5,260 bases of DNA. Origin: Curvibacter sp. (GTDB taxonomy: Bacteria; Pseudomonadota; Gammaproteobacteria; Burkholderiales; Burkholderiaceae_C). The notes under the pieces were generated by a model, which ran no database searches, was not told the DNA's origin, and was given only the letters and a program-made list of their open reading frames with translations. This document shows, in pieces, positions 4,959 to 5,260 of the stretch (its first letter is position 1; the number at the start of each line of letters is the position of its first letter). Position numbers and translations under genes: made by a program. The stretch spans positions 1 through 5,260 of the forward strand of contig DNQP01000060.1 in the NCBI GenBank assembly GCA_003500955.1, written 5' to 3'.

Positions 4959-5260
4959 GATGCGGCGCCTCGCAGGATCGGTCCGATGCGGATGGAGTGG
5001 GTTTCAGGAATTTCGCTGTGCGCCAGCACCTGCAGGCGTGGCGCGGCGCGGCGCACGAGGCGCGCGACGGAATTGCGGATGGTGTCGGGCACCAGCAGGC
5101 AGGGCGGCACGCCGGTTTCTTCCTGCTTCATGGCCACGTCGGCGGCGCTGCGCGTGAGCATGTCCGCCACGCCCGGGTCCAGCGCGGGACCGCTGGCGTT
5201 GCCCAGGGCCTGCACCAGCGCCCGGCCGCCGTGGCGCTTGAGGCCTTCCACGGCCAGTTC
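4955..5260 (-). CDS. flhA: flagellar export-gate protein FlhA, C-terminal part (partial)
   Basis: The last 101 residues of FlhA, cut at the window edge; the N-terminal membrane part lies outside. FlhA is the large ring protein of the flagellar type III export gate, and its cytoplasmic C-terminal domain docks chaperone-substrate complexes. Visible are ELAVEGLKRHGGRALVQALG, the helix ADMLTRSAADVAM, CLLVPDTIRNSVARLVRRAA and the closing strands LQVLAHSEIPETHSIRIGPI, which match the PxLLxxxxIRxxVARLxRR and VLxxxEIP pattern of the family end. The related virulence export protein (SctV) is excluded mainly by the flhF neighbour. The stop TGA at 4957-4955 overlaps the flhF ATG. Confidence 0.92.
   Translation of the reverse strand, partial: ELAVEGLKRHGGRALVQALGNASGPALDPGVADMLTRSAADVAMKQEETGVPPCLLVPDTIRNSVARLVRRAAPRLQVLAHSEIPETHSIRIGPILRGAAS

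Noticed and set aside
1..5260. CRISPR arrays, tRNA or rRNA genes, insertion sequences
   Set aside because: No spaced direct repeats, no cloverleaf or rRNA segments, and no transposase or terminal inverted repeats were seen on either strand.

Overview
The window looks like chromosome from a high-GC betaproteobacterium, most likely Burkholderiales and probably Comamonadaceae-like. This rests on the gene order flhA-flhF-flhG-like-fliA, the sequence flavour of those proteins, and the strong preference for G or C at third codon positions. The species cannot be named from the sequence alone.

Right-hand part (about 2007-5260, minus strand): the distal end of a flagellar operon. It contains the C-terminal end of flhA (cut by the window edge), complete flhF (SRP-type GTPase), a divergent flhG-like MinD-family gene and fliA (sigma-28). 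The genes overlap by 4, 8 and 1 nt, so translational coupling in one transcript is likely. A hairpin at 1964-1991 lies just past fliA and probably ends this operon. FlhA belongs to the export gate, FlhF and FlhG normally set the position and number of flagella, and FliA switches on the late flagellar genes. The FlhG-like protein appears to have lost its ATP-binding P-loop and the Walker B aspartate while keeping a possible N-terminal FlhF-activating helix.

Left-hand part (1-1963, plus strand): accessory genes that converge on the flagellar operon. They are a VOC/glyoxalase-fold protein (78-497); a coding-like but frame-disrupted stretch ending in a clear terminator (about 510-865); a toxin-first type II toxin-antitoxin pair of HigB2/HigA type (912-1223 and 1207-1521); and an unrecognised small protein with two predicted membrane helices (1631-1924), visibly less GC-rich than the flagellar genes. 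The toxin gene follows a near-perfect inverted repeat that covers a good sigma-70-like promoter. The -10 box sits so close to the ATG that the toxin mRNA may be leaderless.

Nothing here is clearly a wholly new system. The most interesting points are the apparent pseudo-ATPase FlhG, the leaderless self-repressed toxin promoter, and the unknown membrane gene next to the toxin-antitoxin pair.
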